This document shows positions 34,884-43,148 of a DNA stretch of 64,000 bases, one piece after another. The notes beneath the pieces were generated by a model. That model made no database searches. It was not told where the DNA came from and was given only the letters and a program-made list of their open reading frames with translations. Numbering within the stretch: position 1 is the stretch's first letter; every line of letters starts with the position of its first letter. The DNA is from Streptomyces sp. NBC_00683. Its GTDB lineage: Bacteria > Actinomycetota > Actinomycetes > Streptomycetales > Streptomycetaceae. A program made the position numbers and the translations under genes. The stretch covers positions 3,906,001-3,970,000 of the forward strand of contig NZ_CP109013.1 in assembly GCF_036226745.1 (NCBI RefSeq), given 5' to 3'.

Positions 34884-35564
34884 GTGACGCCATCGTGGCG
34901 CGATGACAGCCTCGGAACGATGAAGCGAGTCGCCCTCTGGCTCGTGTCGGAGGTCGGCGAGGGGCAGCCCTTCACCAAGGAGGCACTGCGCGACGCGTTC
35001 CCCGGGGTGTCCCAGGTGGATCGACGCATGCGCGATCTCCGCGACTTCAGGTGGCAAATCGATACAAACAGGGAGGATGCAGGCCTCGACTCCCACGAGC
35101 AGCGTTTCGTGAAGCGCGGCGACCCCGTCTGGGAACCCGGCCGCGCTACCCGGAAGACCGGCACGACAGCCATCGGCGCAGGACGCCGGCGTGAGGTCCT
35201 CCAGCAGGACGGCAACATGTGCCGTTCCTGCGGGATCGTTCCCGGCGAGACTTACGCCGGCACATACGAAGCGGCCCAGCTGGACATCGCGCGGCGGGAG
35301 GTTCTGAAGCCTGACGGGTCCAAGGCCACCGAGCTGATCACGGAGTGCAAGCGGTGCCGGATCGGCGGCAGGGAACTGGTCGCGGACCTGGGTCAAGCCC
35401 TCAAGGAAGCCGCCGGACTCAGCTCCATCGAGCGCAAGGTACTGTCCGGCTGGATGGAAGCCGATGAGCGCCAGTTCAGCCGACTGGAGCAGCTCTGGAG
35501 CGACTACCGGTCCCTGCCCGAGGAATCGCGCGCCCACCTCCGCAGAGCGCTCGGCCTCGACTGA
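34884..35564 (+). CDS. Degenerate HNH-like zinc protein, first gene of the island operon
   Basis: A 226-residue protein. The N-terminus (MKRVALWLVSEVGEGQPFTK, then FPGVSQVDRRMRDLRDF) looks like a winged-helix segment. The middle RREVLQQDGNMCRSCG and later ITECKRCRIGGREL keep the two CxxC pairs of an HNH/treble-clef fold. However, the expected DH catalytic pair reads AR (LDIARREV) and the Asn after the second CxxC is Arg. It is therefore more likely a DNA-binding or structural relative than an active nuclease. GTG 34884 has GGAGG just upstream. The ParB-like gene follows. Confidence 0.7.
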   Translation: MTPSWRDDSLGTMKRVALWLVSEVGEGQPFTKEALRDAFPGVSQVDRRMRDLRDFRWQIDTNREDAGLDSHEQRFVKRGDPVWEPGRATRKTGTTAIGAGRRREVLQQDGNMCRSCGIVPGETYAGTYEAAQLDIARREVLKPDGSKATELITECKRCRIGGRELVADLGQALKEAAGLSSIERKVLSGWMEADERQFSRLEQLWSDYRSLPEESRAHLRRALGLD

Positions 35565-35629
35565 GCATCCGGCAGGTGCGGAGGGCATTCGAAGCAGGAC
35601 GAGCAGAGGCAGGAGCGAGGACAGCGGAC

Positions 35630-37051
35630 ATGGCTATGGATTACGGGCTGCCGCCCAGGGCTGAGGAGAACCGGGCCACCGTTCAGGCCCGGCTGGCGGA
35701 GAGCGCGGCCGGCGGCGGCACCCGCGAGACGTTCACCGTCGAGTGGCGGGGCAAGCCCGAGCACCTCGAAGTGATCGAGATGGAGGTCGGCGACCTCTAC
35801 TACAACCCGGCGACCCACCGGATTCGCGCGCAGGTAGATCATGACCTCGACAAGTCCGCGATCCTCGAAACGGACCCGTGGAGCACCGACGGTCAGCGAT
35901 ACCTGGGCCGTCTACTGCAGGTGGTCCCCGCCGATCCGGCGAGAACCGACCCCGCGTTCGACGAGCTCACCGCGAGCTTGAAGGAGTTCGGGCAGACCGA
36001 GCCAGGCTTGATCACCCACGAGGGCATCCTCGTCAACGGCAACACACGACGCGCCGCGCTCCTGGAACTTCACGGGCCGAACCACCCCGTGCGCGTGGCT
36101 GTGCTGCCCGCTTCCTGCGACTGGAAAGACGTCGCTGCCGTTGAGCTCTCGCTGCAATTGCGCAGGGAGCACCGGCGGGATTACTCATACATCAACCGGC
36201 TTCTCGCCGTGGAGGAACTGGTCGACCAGGGCACCCCGCTCGCGGCGATCGCTACCACCTTCCGCTCCACGGCTGCGCGGGTCCGGCAGGACCAGTGGGT
36301 GCTGTCCGTCATCCGCCAGTTGATCAAGCGCAGTGAGATCTCCGGGGAGCGGCTGTCGCTGGTCGCGTTCGAGGAGCATGCGGAGAAGTTCCGCGAGCTG
36401 CATCGCGCCTACGAGAAGCAGTACAGCGTCAACCCCGAGCGGGCCGATCTGCTCGTAGAGAACCGCCTGGCCGCCATGCTCATGGGCTTCGCCAAGACGG
36501 ACGTGCGCTTTATCGATGACAAATTCCGTGACGCGTACCTGTCGGAGAAGCTGCCAGACGGCATGGCCCCCGAACCTGCTCCGTCACGAGGGGGTGTAGC
36601 AATCCCGGGCCTGGGGCGTGCCGTCCAAGGCCCCAGCCCTGCCGTCTCGGCGGCTAGAGCCCTGACAGACGCCGTCCTCCAGGCTCGGGCGGTCACCCAA
36701 GCCGGTAGCTCCGCCCCGACGGAGGCAGTGACTGCAGCGCAAGACGAGGTAAAGCGCATGCACAAGGCGATGGACGAAGCCATCACCGACGCCGGCCGCG
36801 CCGCCCGCATCACCAAGCGCAAGCAAGCTGCTCCCGCTCGTCTCGCAGACGCGAACCGCAGCATCGAGCAGTGCGTCACGGACCTCGTCCTCTCCCGCTC
36901 GCAGCGAAGCCTCGATGAGGAAGCCTTCGACGATGCCATCGTCGAACTGCGGAAGAGGCTGGAGAAGCTCGCGGTCGAAGCCCGACGGACTGTCGGTGAG
37001 CCTGGCGACGGCCTGTCGTGGCTCCTCGAAGCCACGGGAAAGGCACGTTGA
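35630..37051 (+). CDS. ParB/Srx-fold protein of the defence operon
   Basis: A 473-residue protein. Residues about 45-190 resemble the ParB N-terminal (ParB/Srx) domain: EVGDLYYNPATHRIR, then LTASLKEFGQTEPGLITHEG and ILVNGNTRRAALLELHGPN, where GNTRR takes the place of the GxxRR nucleotide-binding motif. A helical middle (YSYINRLLAVEELVDQGTPL) could be the KorB/ParB HTH. The C-terminal half is coiled-coil-like (TAAQDEVKRMHKAMDEAITD). ATG 35630 is chosen for its purine-rich upstream; GTG 35576 is possible. Its stop abuts the helicase GTG, so the two are probably made together. Confidence 0.72.
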   Translation: MAMDYGLPPRAEENRATVQARLAESAAGGGTRETFTVEWRGKPEHLEVIEMEVGDLYYNPATHRIRAQVDHDLDKSAILETDPWSTDGQRYLGRLLQVVPADPARTDPAFDELTASLKEFGQTEPGLITHEGILVNGNTRRAALLELHGPNHPVRVAVLPASCDWKDVAAVELSLQLRREHRRDYSYINRLLAVEELVDQGTPLAAIATTFRSTAARVRQDQWVLSVIRQLIKRSEISGERLSLVAFEEHAEKFRELHRAYEKQYSVNPERADLLVENRLAAMLMGFAKTDVRFIDDKFRDAYLSEKLPDGMAPEPAPSRGGVAIPGLGRAVQGPSPAVSAARALTDAVLQARAVTQAGSSAPTEAVTAAQDEVKRMHKAMDEAITDAGRAARITKRKQAAPARLADANRSIEQCVTDLVLSRSQRSLDEEAFDDAIVELRKRLEKLAVEARRTVGEPGDGLSWLLEATGKAR

Positions 37052-38872
37052 GTGGTTGACCAGCCCAGTCTGGTGATCGGCTTCGACACCACGCGCACCC
37101 AAGCGGCGCTCAGAACCGTGCCCGAATGCCGCGGCGAGTTGGGGCAGATGATCGCCAGCTTCCCCAGTGGCCGGATGACCGACCGCCTATCCGCCGCTGT
37201 CCCTATAGACAGCTTCCTGGCCAGTCTCGGCTCCCTAGCGGCATGGCCGCAGCCCGAGAGCGTGGTCTGGGAGGACGACTTCCGCCTCCTCGTCAGCGAG
37301 ATGCTCGACACCGCGGAGACGGCGGATCGGCTGCTGAACGGCACGCCGGGCGAGGAGAATGTTGCCCCGGAAGGGGTGCCAGCCCTGCTGGGCGATGCCT
37401 GGACGGGGCCTCTCACCCCGTTTCAGCTCCGGGACATCGCCCGGCTGCTCTCGGTCGGCCACGGGGCCAACTTCAGCGTGCCAGGCGCCGGCAAGACCCG
37501 CGTCTCCCTGGCCGTGTTCTCGGCCCTGCGGGAGCAGGGAGCGGTCAACCGCATCCTGGTAGTCAGCCCGAAGTCGGCCTACGAGGCGTGGCAACTGGAG
37601 GCGCGGGAGTGCTTCTCCTCGCCTCTGGACGTACAGGTACTCGGCAAGACGGTGCCTCCGGCAGCAGACATCCTCCTTCTCAACTACGAGCGGCTGGACA
37701 GGGCGCTCGCCGGCCTGTCGCAGTGGCTGAAGGCGGCCCCGACCATGCTCATCCTTGACGAGGCGCACCGCATGAAGCTCGGCGGCGCGGGTGTCTACGG
37801 CGCGGCCTGCATGGCGCTGGGCCCGCTCAGCCGCGTGCGCATGATCCTTAGCGGCACCCCGGCGCCGAACGGGGCGAAGGATCTGGAGAACCTGCTCTCC
37901 TTCGTCTGGCCTGGCCACGGGCGACGCGTGGTCACCCAGGCGGTAGACGGTGGCGACCTAGCCCATGCAAGCCAGGTACTGCGTCCCCTCTACACCCGGA
38001 CGACGAAGGCAGAGCTGGGGCTTCCGCCTGTCGACTTGCGCGTCCGCCCGCTCAGCATGCCTCCCCTGCACCGTGAGATCTACGACGCCTTGATCGGCAA
38101 GTTCTCTCCGCGCGCAGCTGCCGACCGGGGCGATTTCGAGGCATTCGGCAAGGCAGTCCTGCGTCTGCTCATGGCCGCGACCAGTCCAGCGCTCCTCGTC
38201 GGCGGCTCGACCCGCTACGAGCCGCTGAACTTCCGTGTCCCGCCCTTGGATATCCCGGAGGGGGACTCGCTTGCGGCCCTCCTCCGCAAGCTCCCCGATT
38301 ACGAGCTACCGCCCAAGTACACGGAGACGCTGTCCATCGTCTCCGCCAATGCCGCGGCCGGCCGGAAGACTCTGGTGTGGACGGGCTTCGTCCGGAGCAT
38401 CACGTCATTGCAAGCGCTGCTCGCACCGTTCCAGCCCGCCGCGGTGCACGGGGGGACTCCCGACCGGGAGGAGGAGCTGCGCCGCTTCCGCGAGGATCCG
38501 GATTGCAGCGTCCTCATCTCCAATCCGGCGACCCTGGGCGAGGGCATCAGCCTCCACCAGGTCTGCCATGACGCCGTGTACGTCGACCGCGACTTCCAGG
38601 CAGGCCGGTTCCTCCAAAGCCTGGACCGCATCCATCGCCTTGGCCTCGCCCCGGACACGGAGACGCGGGTCACCGTCCTCACTGCGATGGGAAGTGTCGA
38701 TGATGTCGTCTCCATGCGGCTCGCTGAGAAGCTGGAGTTCATGGGCAGCATCCTCGACGACCCCGAGGTGCAGCAGCTCGCTGACCCGGAGGACGAGGCC
38801 CCGATGGCCGCAGGGATGAACTCAGCCGACGTCCAGGCGCTGCTGGAGCATCTCAGGGGGCGCCCGGCGTAG
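37052..38872 (+). CDS. SNF2/SF2-type helicase-like ATPase of the defence operon
   Basis: A 606-residue ATPase. After about 125 residues of unknown type come SF2 motifs: FQLRDIARLLSVGHGANFSV and PGAGKTRVSLAVF (Q-motif and Walker A), LLNYERLD, ILDEAHRMK (Walker B, DEAH), ILSGTPAPNG (motif III), KTLVWTGFVRSITSLQALL (motif IV), ISNPATLGEGISLHQ (motif V) and QSLDRIHRLG (motif VI). The order is that of SNF2-like DNA translocases. GTG 37052 directly follows the ParB-like stop. An ATP-dependent motor beside a type II restriction enzyme that needs no ATP suggests a separate or accessory activity. Confidence 0.88.
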   Translation: MVDQPSLVIGFDTTRTQAALRTVPECRGELGQMIASFPSGRMTDRLSAAVPIDSFLASLGSLAAWPQPESVVWEDDFRLLVSEMLDTAETADRLLNGTPGEENVAPEGVPALLGDAWTGPLTPFQLRDIARLLSVGHGANFSVPGAGKTRVSLAVFSALREQGAVNRILVVSPKSAYEAWQLEARECFSSPLDVQVLGKTVPPAADILLLNYERLDRALAGLSQWLKAAPTMLILDEAHRMKLGGAGVYGAACMALGPLSRVRMILSGTPAPNGAKDLENLLSFVWPGHGRRVVTQAVDGGDLAHASQVLRPLYTRTTKAELGLPPVDLRVRPLSMPPLHREIYDALIGKFSPRAAADRGDFEAFGKAVLRLLMAATSPALLVGGSTRYEPLNFRVPPLDIPEGDSLAALLRKLPDYELPPKYTETLSIVSANAAAGRKTLVWTGFVRSITSLQALLAPFQPAAVHGGTPDREEELRRFREDPDCSVLISNPATLGEGISLHQVCHDAVYVDRDFQAGRFLQSLDRIHRLGLAPDTETRVTVLTAMGSVDDVVSMRLAEKLEFMGSILDDPEVQQLADPEDEAPMAAGMNSADVQALLEHLRGRPA

Positions 38873-38899
38873 CGGGCACCACAAGCGCTCCGGTGCCCG

Positions 38900-39088
38900 T
38901 CAAAGCGTGCCCTCACCGAGAAGCCGCTCGATGGCGTCCGCTTCCCGCTGCAGCACGATGCGCCCGTCTCCGTCGCTGAAAGCGAGAAGGCGGCTGCCTG
39001 CATCGAGCCCTGCCTCCGCTAGGAGGCCGAGAGGGCGTAAGACCTGCCCGTCATCGCCGACCAAGGGTTCTGCTGGTTCGCGTATCAC
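38900..39088 (-). CDS. AbrB/MazE-like small DNA-binding protein
   Basis: A 62-residue protein, GTG start at 39088 (IREPAEPLVGDDGQVLRPLG). The sequence GDDGQVLRPLGLLAEAGLDA followed by GSRLLAFSDGDGRIVLQREA has the swapped-hairpin AbrB/SpoVT pattern seen in antitoxins and regulators, ending in a short helix (IERLLGEGTL). It is antisense to the gap between the helicase and NaeI-like genes, so it could control expression of the nuclease. No toxin partner is adjacent. Confidence 0.6.
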   Translation of the reverse strand: MIREPAEPLVGDDGQVLRPLGLLAEAGLDAGSRLLAFSDGDGRIVLQREADAIERLLGEGTL

Positions 39089-39158
39089 GCCCAGCAGTCT
39101 GCCGGCACCGTCCCGCAACCGACTGCCCCAGCACACCCTCTGCCGATAGGGTCCCGCT

Positions 39159-40112
39159 GTGGACGGCGAAACGATCAGCGTGCAGGCACCCCTGTGGCCA
39201 GTTGGTGAGAGCGACGACCCGGCCTTGGAGGCGGTGGCCGAGGAGATTCTTCGCGCGGACCCGGACGGCAGCCGGTTCGCTGGCGCGGTCCGCCGCAGCA
39301 TCGACATGCTGCTGGACGGCCAGCACACCGGGCGCTTCCGCTGGGACCAGCTCTTCAAGACCGAGAAGGCCCACCTGGGGACCCTGATCGAGATCAATGT
39401 GCAGCGCGAGTTCGGCTTTGCGGACGGCACCAGCATGGACTACTCGATCGCCGGGTCGGACGTCGACTGCAAGTACTCCCAGACCCTCGGCCAGTGGATG
39501 ATCCCGCCCGAAGCCCACGGGCACCTGCTGCTCGTCGTCTGGGCCAGCGACGAGCAGTCCCAGTGGTCGGTGGGACTCGTCCGGGCATTGCCCGAGCGGC
39601 TCAACAACGGCGGCAACCGCGACGCGAAGAAGACACTGAACGTGGCCGGCCGGGGCGCAGTGCGATGGCTGTTCCGCGACGCGCCCCTCCAGGAGAACAT
39701 GCTGCTGCGCCTCTCCCCGGCGGACATCATCGCTATCTTCTCCCACAAGCGCGGCCAGCGCCGCGTGGACGAGCTGTTCCTCCGGGCGCAAGGGCGCAGG
39801 GTCAGCCGCAACGTCGTTGCTACGGTGGCTATGCAGGAGGACTACATGAAGCGCGTCCGCTACAACGGTGGATCGCGCTCCAGGCTCCAGCCCCGCGGCG
39901 TAGTGATCTTGGGTCACTACACCCGCCATGGGCGCATCGCCGAAGTCCTAGGGCTGCCAGTTCCGGGCCCGGGCGAATCTGTCAGCGCCCGCCTGTCCCT
40001 TGCGGGGGCCCACCACGTAGGGGTACCGACAGTGGAGCTTGACGGACAGGAATGGGCCCTGGCCAGGGCCGATGACCCCGAAGAAGCAGTACCGAGACTG
40101 CCGGAAATATGA
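39159..40112 (+). CDS. NaeI-like type IIE restriction endonuclease
   Basis: A 317-residue protein, the same length as NaeI and very similar to my memory of it along its whole length. The catalytic domain has QLFKTEKAHLGTLIEINVQR and DYSIAGSDVDCKYSQTLGQW, which keep the Glu, Asp and D-x-K residues of the NaeI active site. The C-terminal CAP-like DNA-binding domain begins near residue 170 (RVDELFLRAQGRRVSRNVVA, MKRVRYNGGSRSRLQPRGVV). Like NaeI it has Leu before KTEK, so it should cleave rather than act as a topoisomerase. The predicted site is GCCGGC with a second effector site. Its stop overlaps vsr by four bases. Confidence 0.92.
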   Translation: MDGETISVQAPLWPVGESDDPALEAVAEEILRADPDGSRFAGAVRRSIDMLLDGQHTGRFRWDQLFKTEKAHLGTLIEINVQREFGFADGTSMDYSIAGSDVDCKYSQTLGQWMIPPEAHGHLLLVVWASDEQSQWSVGLVRALPERLNNGGNRDAKKTLNVAGRGAVRWLFRDAPLQENMLLRLSPADIIAIFSHKRGQRRVDELFLRAQGRRVSRNVVATVAMQEDYMKRVRYNGGSRSRLQPRGVVILGHYTRHGRIAEVLGLPVPGPGESVSARLSLAGAHHVGVPTVELDGQEWALARADDPEEAVPRLPEI

Positions 40113-40621
40113 ACGGACACAGCAAGCGCTACACAGTGCCGGAGCCGGAACCCCAGACAGGACCGTGGGTCCCGCCCAACGGCTCGTGGGCCTCGTCAGC
40201 CGCGAACCGACGCAGCATGCTGGGCAACCGGAGCCGCGACACAGCTCCGGAACTGCTGCTGCGGTCACTCGTCCACGCAGCGGGGCTGCGCTACCGGGTA
40301 GCGGCCAAGCCCCTGCCGAAGATGCGGCGCACAGCTGACATGGTCTTCCGCCCCGTAAAGGTGGCTGTGTTCATCGATGGATGTTTTTGGCACGGCTGCC
40401 CCGACCACTTCGTCATGCCGAAGACCAACCGTCCGTACTGGGAAGACAAGATCGGGCGGAACGTCCAGCGCGACCGGGATACCGACCAGCGCCTCGCCGA
40501 CGAGGGCTGGCTAGTGCTGCGCTTCTGGGAGCACCTCGACCCCGAGGCATGCGCCGACACCGTTATCGACGCGGTGAAGTCTCGGCGGCAGGCGGTAGCG
40601 GGGTCGCGGCGGCCCCATTAG
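40109..40621 (+). CDS. vsr: Very short patch repair endonuclease Vsr
   Basis: A 170-residue strand-specific nickase for T:G mismatches that arise when 5-methylcytosine deaminates. RSRDTAPELLLRSLVHAAGL, RRTADMVFRPVKVAVFIDGC and FWHGCPDHF carry the catalytic Asp and the zinc ligands, and LVLRFWEHLDPEACADTVID is the usual C-terminal block. The start overlaps the NaeI-like stop (ATGA), so the nuclease and the repair enzyme are translated together. Its presence implies that the neighbouring methyltransferase makes C5-methylcytosine. Confidence 0.93.
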   Translation: MNGHSKRYTVPEPEPQTGPWVPPNGSWASSAANRRSMLGNRSRDTAPELLLRSLVHAAGLRYRVAAKPLPKMRRTADMVFRPVKVAVFIDGCFWHGCPDHFVMPKTNRPYWEDKIGRNVQRDRDTDQRLADEGWLVLRFWEHLDPEACADTVIDAVKSRRQAVAGSRRPH

Positions 40622-40666
40622 GCCCCGCGAACACCGCGCCCCGCCTTCGGACACGCCGTCAGCGGG

Positions 40667-41962
40667 TCAGCTGATCTTCGCCTGGTTCAGCGAGAACAGC
40701 TCGTGTCGCTGATGCCCCTCCTGGCCGACGAACGCCTTGAACTCGCCGAGGCTGTACGCGTACGTGCCGCCGGAACGCTGCTCCCTCCGGATCTCGAAGT
40801 CCCTTTCGAGATGCGCGATGTGCCGCTCGACCTCAGGCTCAGACAGTCGCTTGCCCGCCTTCTCCAAGCGGCCGATGATCTGGGTGATACCGATGAACCT
40901 CTGCTTCTCGGCCTCCGCGCGAAGCAGTTTGTACACAGGATCATGCACCGTCTCGGTGTCCTCGACCAACGCCGCCGGAGCACCCTTTTTGTTCAGCGCG
41001 TCGGCGATAGACCGGCCGATGGCCTCGGCCACAGGCGGAGGGAAAGCGTTGCCGACCTGCCGGTATCGGCTGGTCTTCTTCCCTTCGAAGACCCACTTGT
41101 CCTCGGGCTTCCATCCTTGGATGCGGGAGACCATCTCCACCGTGAGCTTCGGGCCGGGCTTCCCCTCGGCAGGCTCCCAGTCCTCGCCTGGTGCTTCGTC
41201 CGCCACACCATGAGCATCGACCCCGAGCTTTGCCCAGGCAGCCTTGGCACGGGTCGGCCCCAGGTCCGCCCCTCCGTGCTTTTTAGAACCACCGACGATG
41301 GTCGGCGCAATGTCGTTAGCGCCCTCGGCCCATTCCTTAGCACCCTTCCAGCCACCGGCAGCCATGAGGTCGTAGAGCGTCTCACCGACCGTCCGACGCT
41401 CGCCCTCCAGAGGCTTCGGCCAGGCAAAATAGGGCGCGTACTCGCGCTGGAGCGCCACAAGGACAAACCTCGGGCGCAGCTGCGGTACACCGAAGTCCGC
41501 AGCGTGGAAGAGCTCCCACTGCGCTACGTAACCAGCGTCTTGCAGCGTGTCCAAAACGTTCTGCCGGTAGGCGGCGAACCGGTTCGCACTGAGCCCTCGC
41601 ACGTTCTCCAGGAGAAGAGCCTTGGGCCTTACCCGCGCGGCCAGCCCGACCGCCCAAGCGAACAGGTCTCGTTCGTCAGCGGCGCCAAGCTGTTTGCCCG
41701 CAATAGTGAAGGGCGGGCAGGGGACACCACCGGCGATCAAGTCCGGGGTGCCGTGCTCAGCACAGAACTGCTCCGGGTCCCAAATCGACCGGTCAGCCAC
41801 GTCTCCAGTGCGTACATCGCAGCCCGGCATGTTCCTTTTCAGGGTTTCCGCAGCCCTTGGGTCGAGCTCCACGGCAACAGCGTGCTCGAATCCGGCGCGC
41901 TCCAACCCCAGAGCCTGCCCGCCAGCACCTGCGCAGATCTCGGCAACCTGAAGCTTGGCCAT
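40667..41962 (-). CDS. DNA (cytosine-5-)-methyltransferase, cognate of the NaeI-like enzyme
   Basis: A 431-residue C5 methyltransferase. Motif I is VAEICAGAGGQALGLERAGF, motif IV GGVPCPPFTIAGKQLGAADE with the catalytic Cys, motif VI LLLENVRGLSANRF, motif VIII FGVPQLRPRFVLVALQ and motif X RYRQVGNAFPPPVAEAIG. A C-terminal extension of about 100 residues (about 325-431, ending GEFKAFVGQEGHQRHELFSL) looks winged-helix-like. ATG 41962 is preceded by GGAGG; the open frame runs further upstream without support. It is convergent with vsr. Protection of GCCGGC is inferred from the paired NaeI-like nuclease. Confidence 0.92.
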   Translation of the reverse strand: MAKLQVAEICAGAGGQALGLERAGFEHAVAVELDPRAAETLKRNMPGCDVRTGDVADRSIWDPEQFCAEHGTPDLIAGGVPCPPFTIAGKQLGAADERDLFAWAVGLAARVRPKALLLENVRGLSANRFAAYRQNVLDTLQDAGYVAQWELFHAADFGVPQLRPRFVLVALQREYAPYFAWPKPLEGERRTVGETLYDLMAAGGWKGAKEWAEGANDIAPTIVGGSKKHGGADLGPTRAKAAWAKLGVDAHGVADEAPGEDWEPAEGKPGPKLTVEMVSRIQGWKPEDKWVFEGKKTSRYRQVGNAFPPPVAEAIGRSIADALNKKGAPAALVEDTETVHDPVYKLLRAEAEKQRFIGITQIIGRLEKAGKRLSEPEVERHIAHLERDFEIRREQRSGGTYAYSLGEFKAFVGQEGHQRHELFSLNQAKIS

Positions 41963-42315
41963 TCGTCCTCCATACGTGCGCACCGCCCGCCGCGCGCTCG
42001 GCTGCACTCGCGACGGACCAGACTCGAACACGTTAGCGAGTCCGTCTCCGCTCACGAACATCCCAGCAAGATCGCAACAAGTCCACTGGGTCGGGGCAGG
42101 AACAGCTGAGCTGACCGCGAACGCGGTCAGCGGAGTGGCCTATATTAGTTCGCCGACATCAGCCCTTGCCGTTGTCCACAGGACCTGCTTGGCAAAAAGG
42201 GACGAGTGTCTCACCACCAAGCGCCTGGAATGCGCCGCCCGAGCCTTTGCAAGGGAGGGTGCACCGATCCATCTGGTCGTGTCTGCGCAGGACCGCACCT
42301 GGGCAGATACCGAGC
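41963..42315 (-). promoter_or_regulatory. Methyltransferase upstream region with palindrome 42111-42130
   Basis: No gene is seen in these 350 bp. CTGACCGCG-AA-CGCGGTCAG (42111-42130) is a near-continuous 20-bp palindrome. On the minus strand a -10-like TAATAT (42147-42142) lies about 12 bp upstream of it, which would put the palindrome just downstream of a start point, a position suited to autorepression of a methyltransferase gene. A -35 is not evident. Confidence 0.4.
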
Positions 42316-42540
42316 GTGAACGGAACTTTGCCGGCGTGGGCCTGGAACGTGGCCGAGGCTGAGCTGAGAGGGCCGCTTCCTCGTTGGTGGCTGCACTCTC
42401 TAGGAGTCTCGCAGCGCGCGACCGAATTGGCTGAGCCGGTGGGAGGGGATACGGAGCTCTTGGTCTCTGCAGCCGTCTTACACGACGTCAGCTACGCGCC
42501 GCGGCTGACCGTCAATGGATTTCCCCACTGGACGGCGCTC
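42316..42540 (+). pseudogene. HD-domain protein fragment, frameshifted and truncated
   Basis: Beginning near GTG 42316 the frame reads AWNVAEAELRGPLPRWWLHS, LGVSQRATELAE, then LVSAAVLHDVSYAPRLTVNG, a typical HD-domain phosphohydrolase start with the HD pair. In intact relatives the next residues are FHPLDGAR. Here PLDGARF appears in another frame starting near 42,528, because five bases stand where six are expected, a 1-bp loss. The coding then runs into integrase sequence, so the C-terminal half of the HD protein is missing. Confidence 0.7.
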
Positions 42541-42560
42541 GCTTCGACAGCGGCTACCGT

Positions 42561-43061
42561 GTGGTCGCACTCGACGACGACACCATCGACGTCCTGAAGC
42601 GCTACCGCGAACGGCAGGACCAAGACCGCGAGAAGTGGGGCACGGCCTGGGCCGAGACCGGCCACGTCTTCACCCAGGAAGACGGCTCCTGGCTCCACTC
42701 GGGCAAAGTCGCCGACCTCTTCGAGCGCCTCGTCGCCGCGTCCGGCCTCCCGCCGATCCGACTGCACGATCTGCGCCACGGCGCGGCGACGCTCATGCTC
42801 GCCGTCGGCATCGACATCAAGATCGCGTCGGACACACTCGGCCACAGCGGCACCCGGATCACACGGGGCATCTCCCAGAGCGTCCTGCCCCACGTCAGCA
42901 GGAGCGCCGCCGAGGCCATCGCGAAGCTCACCCCCCTCCAGCGCAAGGCCGAAGCCGAGAAGGCTGCGGCCAAGAACGCCGACAGGGCTAAGGGCGGCAA
43001 GCCGAGTAACGAGGCGAAAGCCCGGGCCGAGGAGGCCACGCACCGGAAGCCCAAGAAGTAG
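42561..43061 (+). pseudogene. Tyrosine integrase remnant with Tyr-to-Ser at the nucleophile
   Basis: Only the C-terminal catalytic half survives (166 codons): ALDDDTIDVLKRYRERQDQD, VFTQEDGSWLHSGKVADLF, and LHDLRHGAATLMLAVGIDIK with the second catalytic Arg and His, then TLGHSGTRITRGISQSVLPH. In relatives I remember, this last segment reads as RDIYQSVLP or RDTYTSVLP; here Tyr is Ser (TCC). The core-binding domain and first catalytic Arg region are gone; upstream in frame lies HD-protein sequence. It adjoins attR, the normal place for the element's integrase. Confidence 0.88.
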
Positions 43062-43148
43062 GGGTCCCTGAGCGGCTCCGCTCACGCCCCGCTCACGCAG
43101 GCCCTCCCACCGCGCCCCGACCATCCGGCATACCAACCCCGGAACAGT

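Noticed and set aside
35576..35629. GTG 35576 as start of the ParB-like gene
   Set aside because: Kept as an alternative only: ATG 35630 has a better purine-rich upstream, and the extra 18 residues add nothing family-like.
34884..38872. BREX, DISARM or Dnd assignment of the three-gene run
   Set aside because: No PglZ, DrmA/DrmB, or DndB-E signatures (such as the DndB DGQHR motif) are visible; only generic HNH-like, ParB-like and SNF2 patterns are seen.
42166..42315. Longer start of the HD-like fragment at 42,166
   Set aside because: The first 50 codons lack HD-family resemblance; family-like sequence begins only near GTG 42316.
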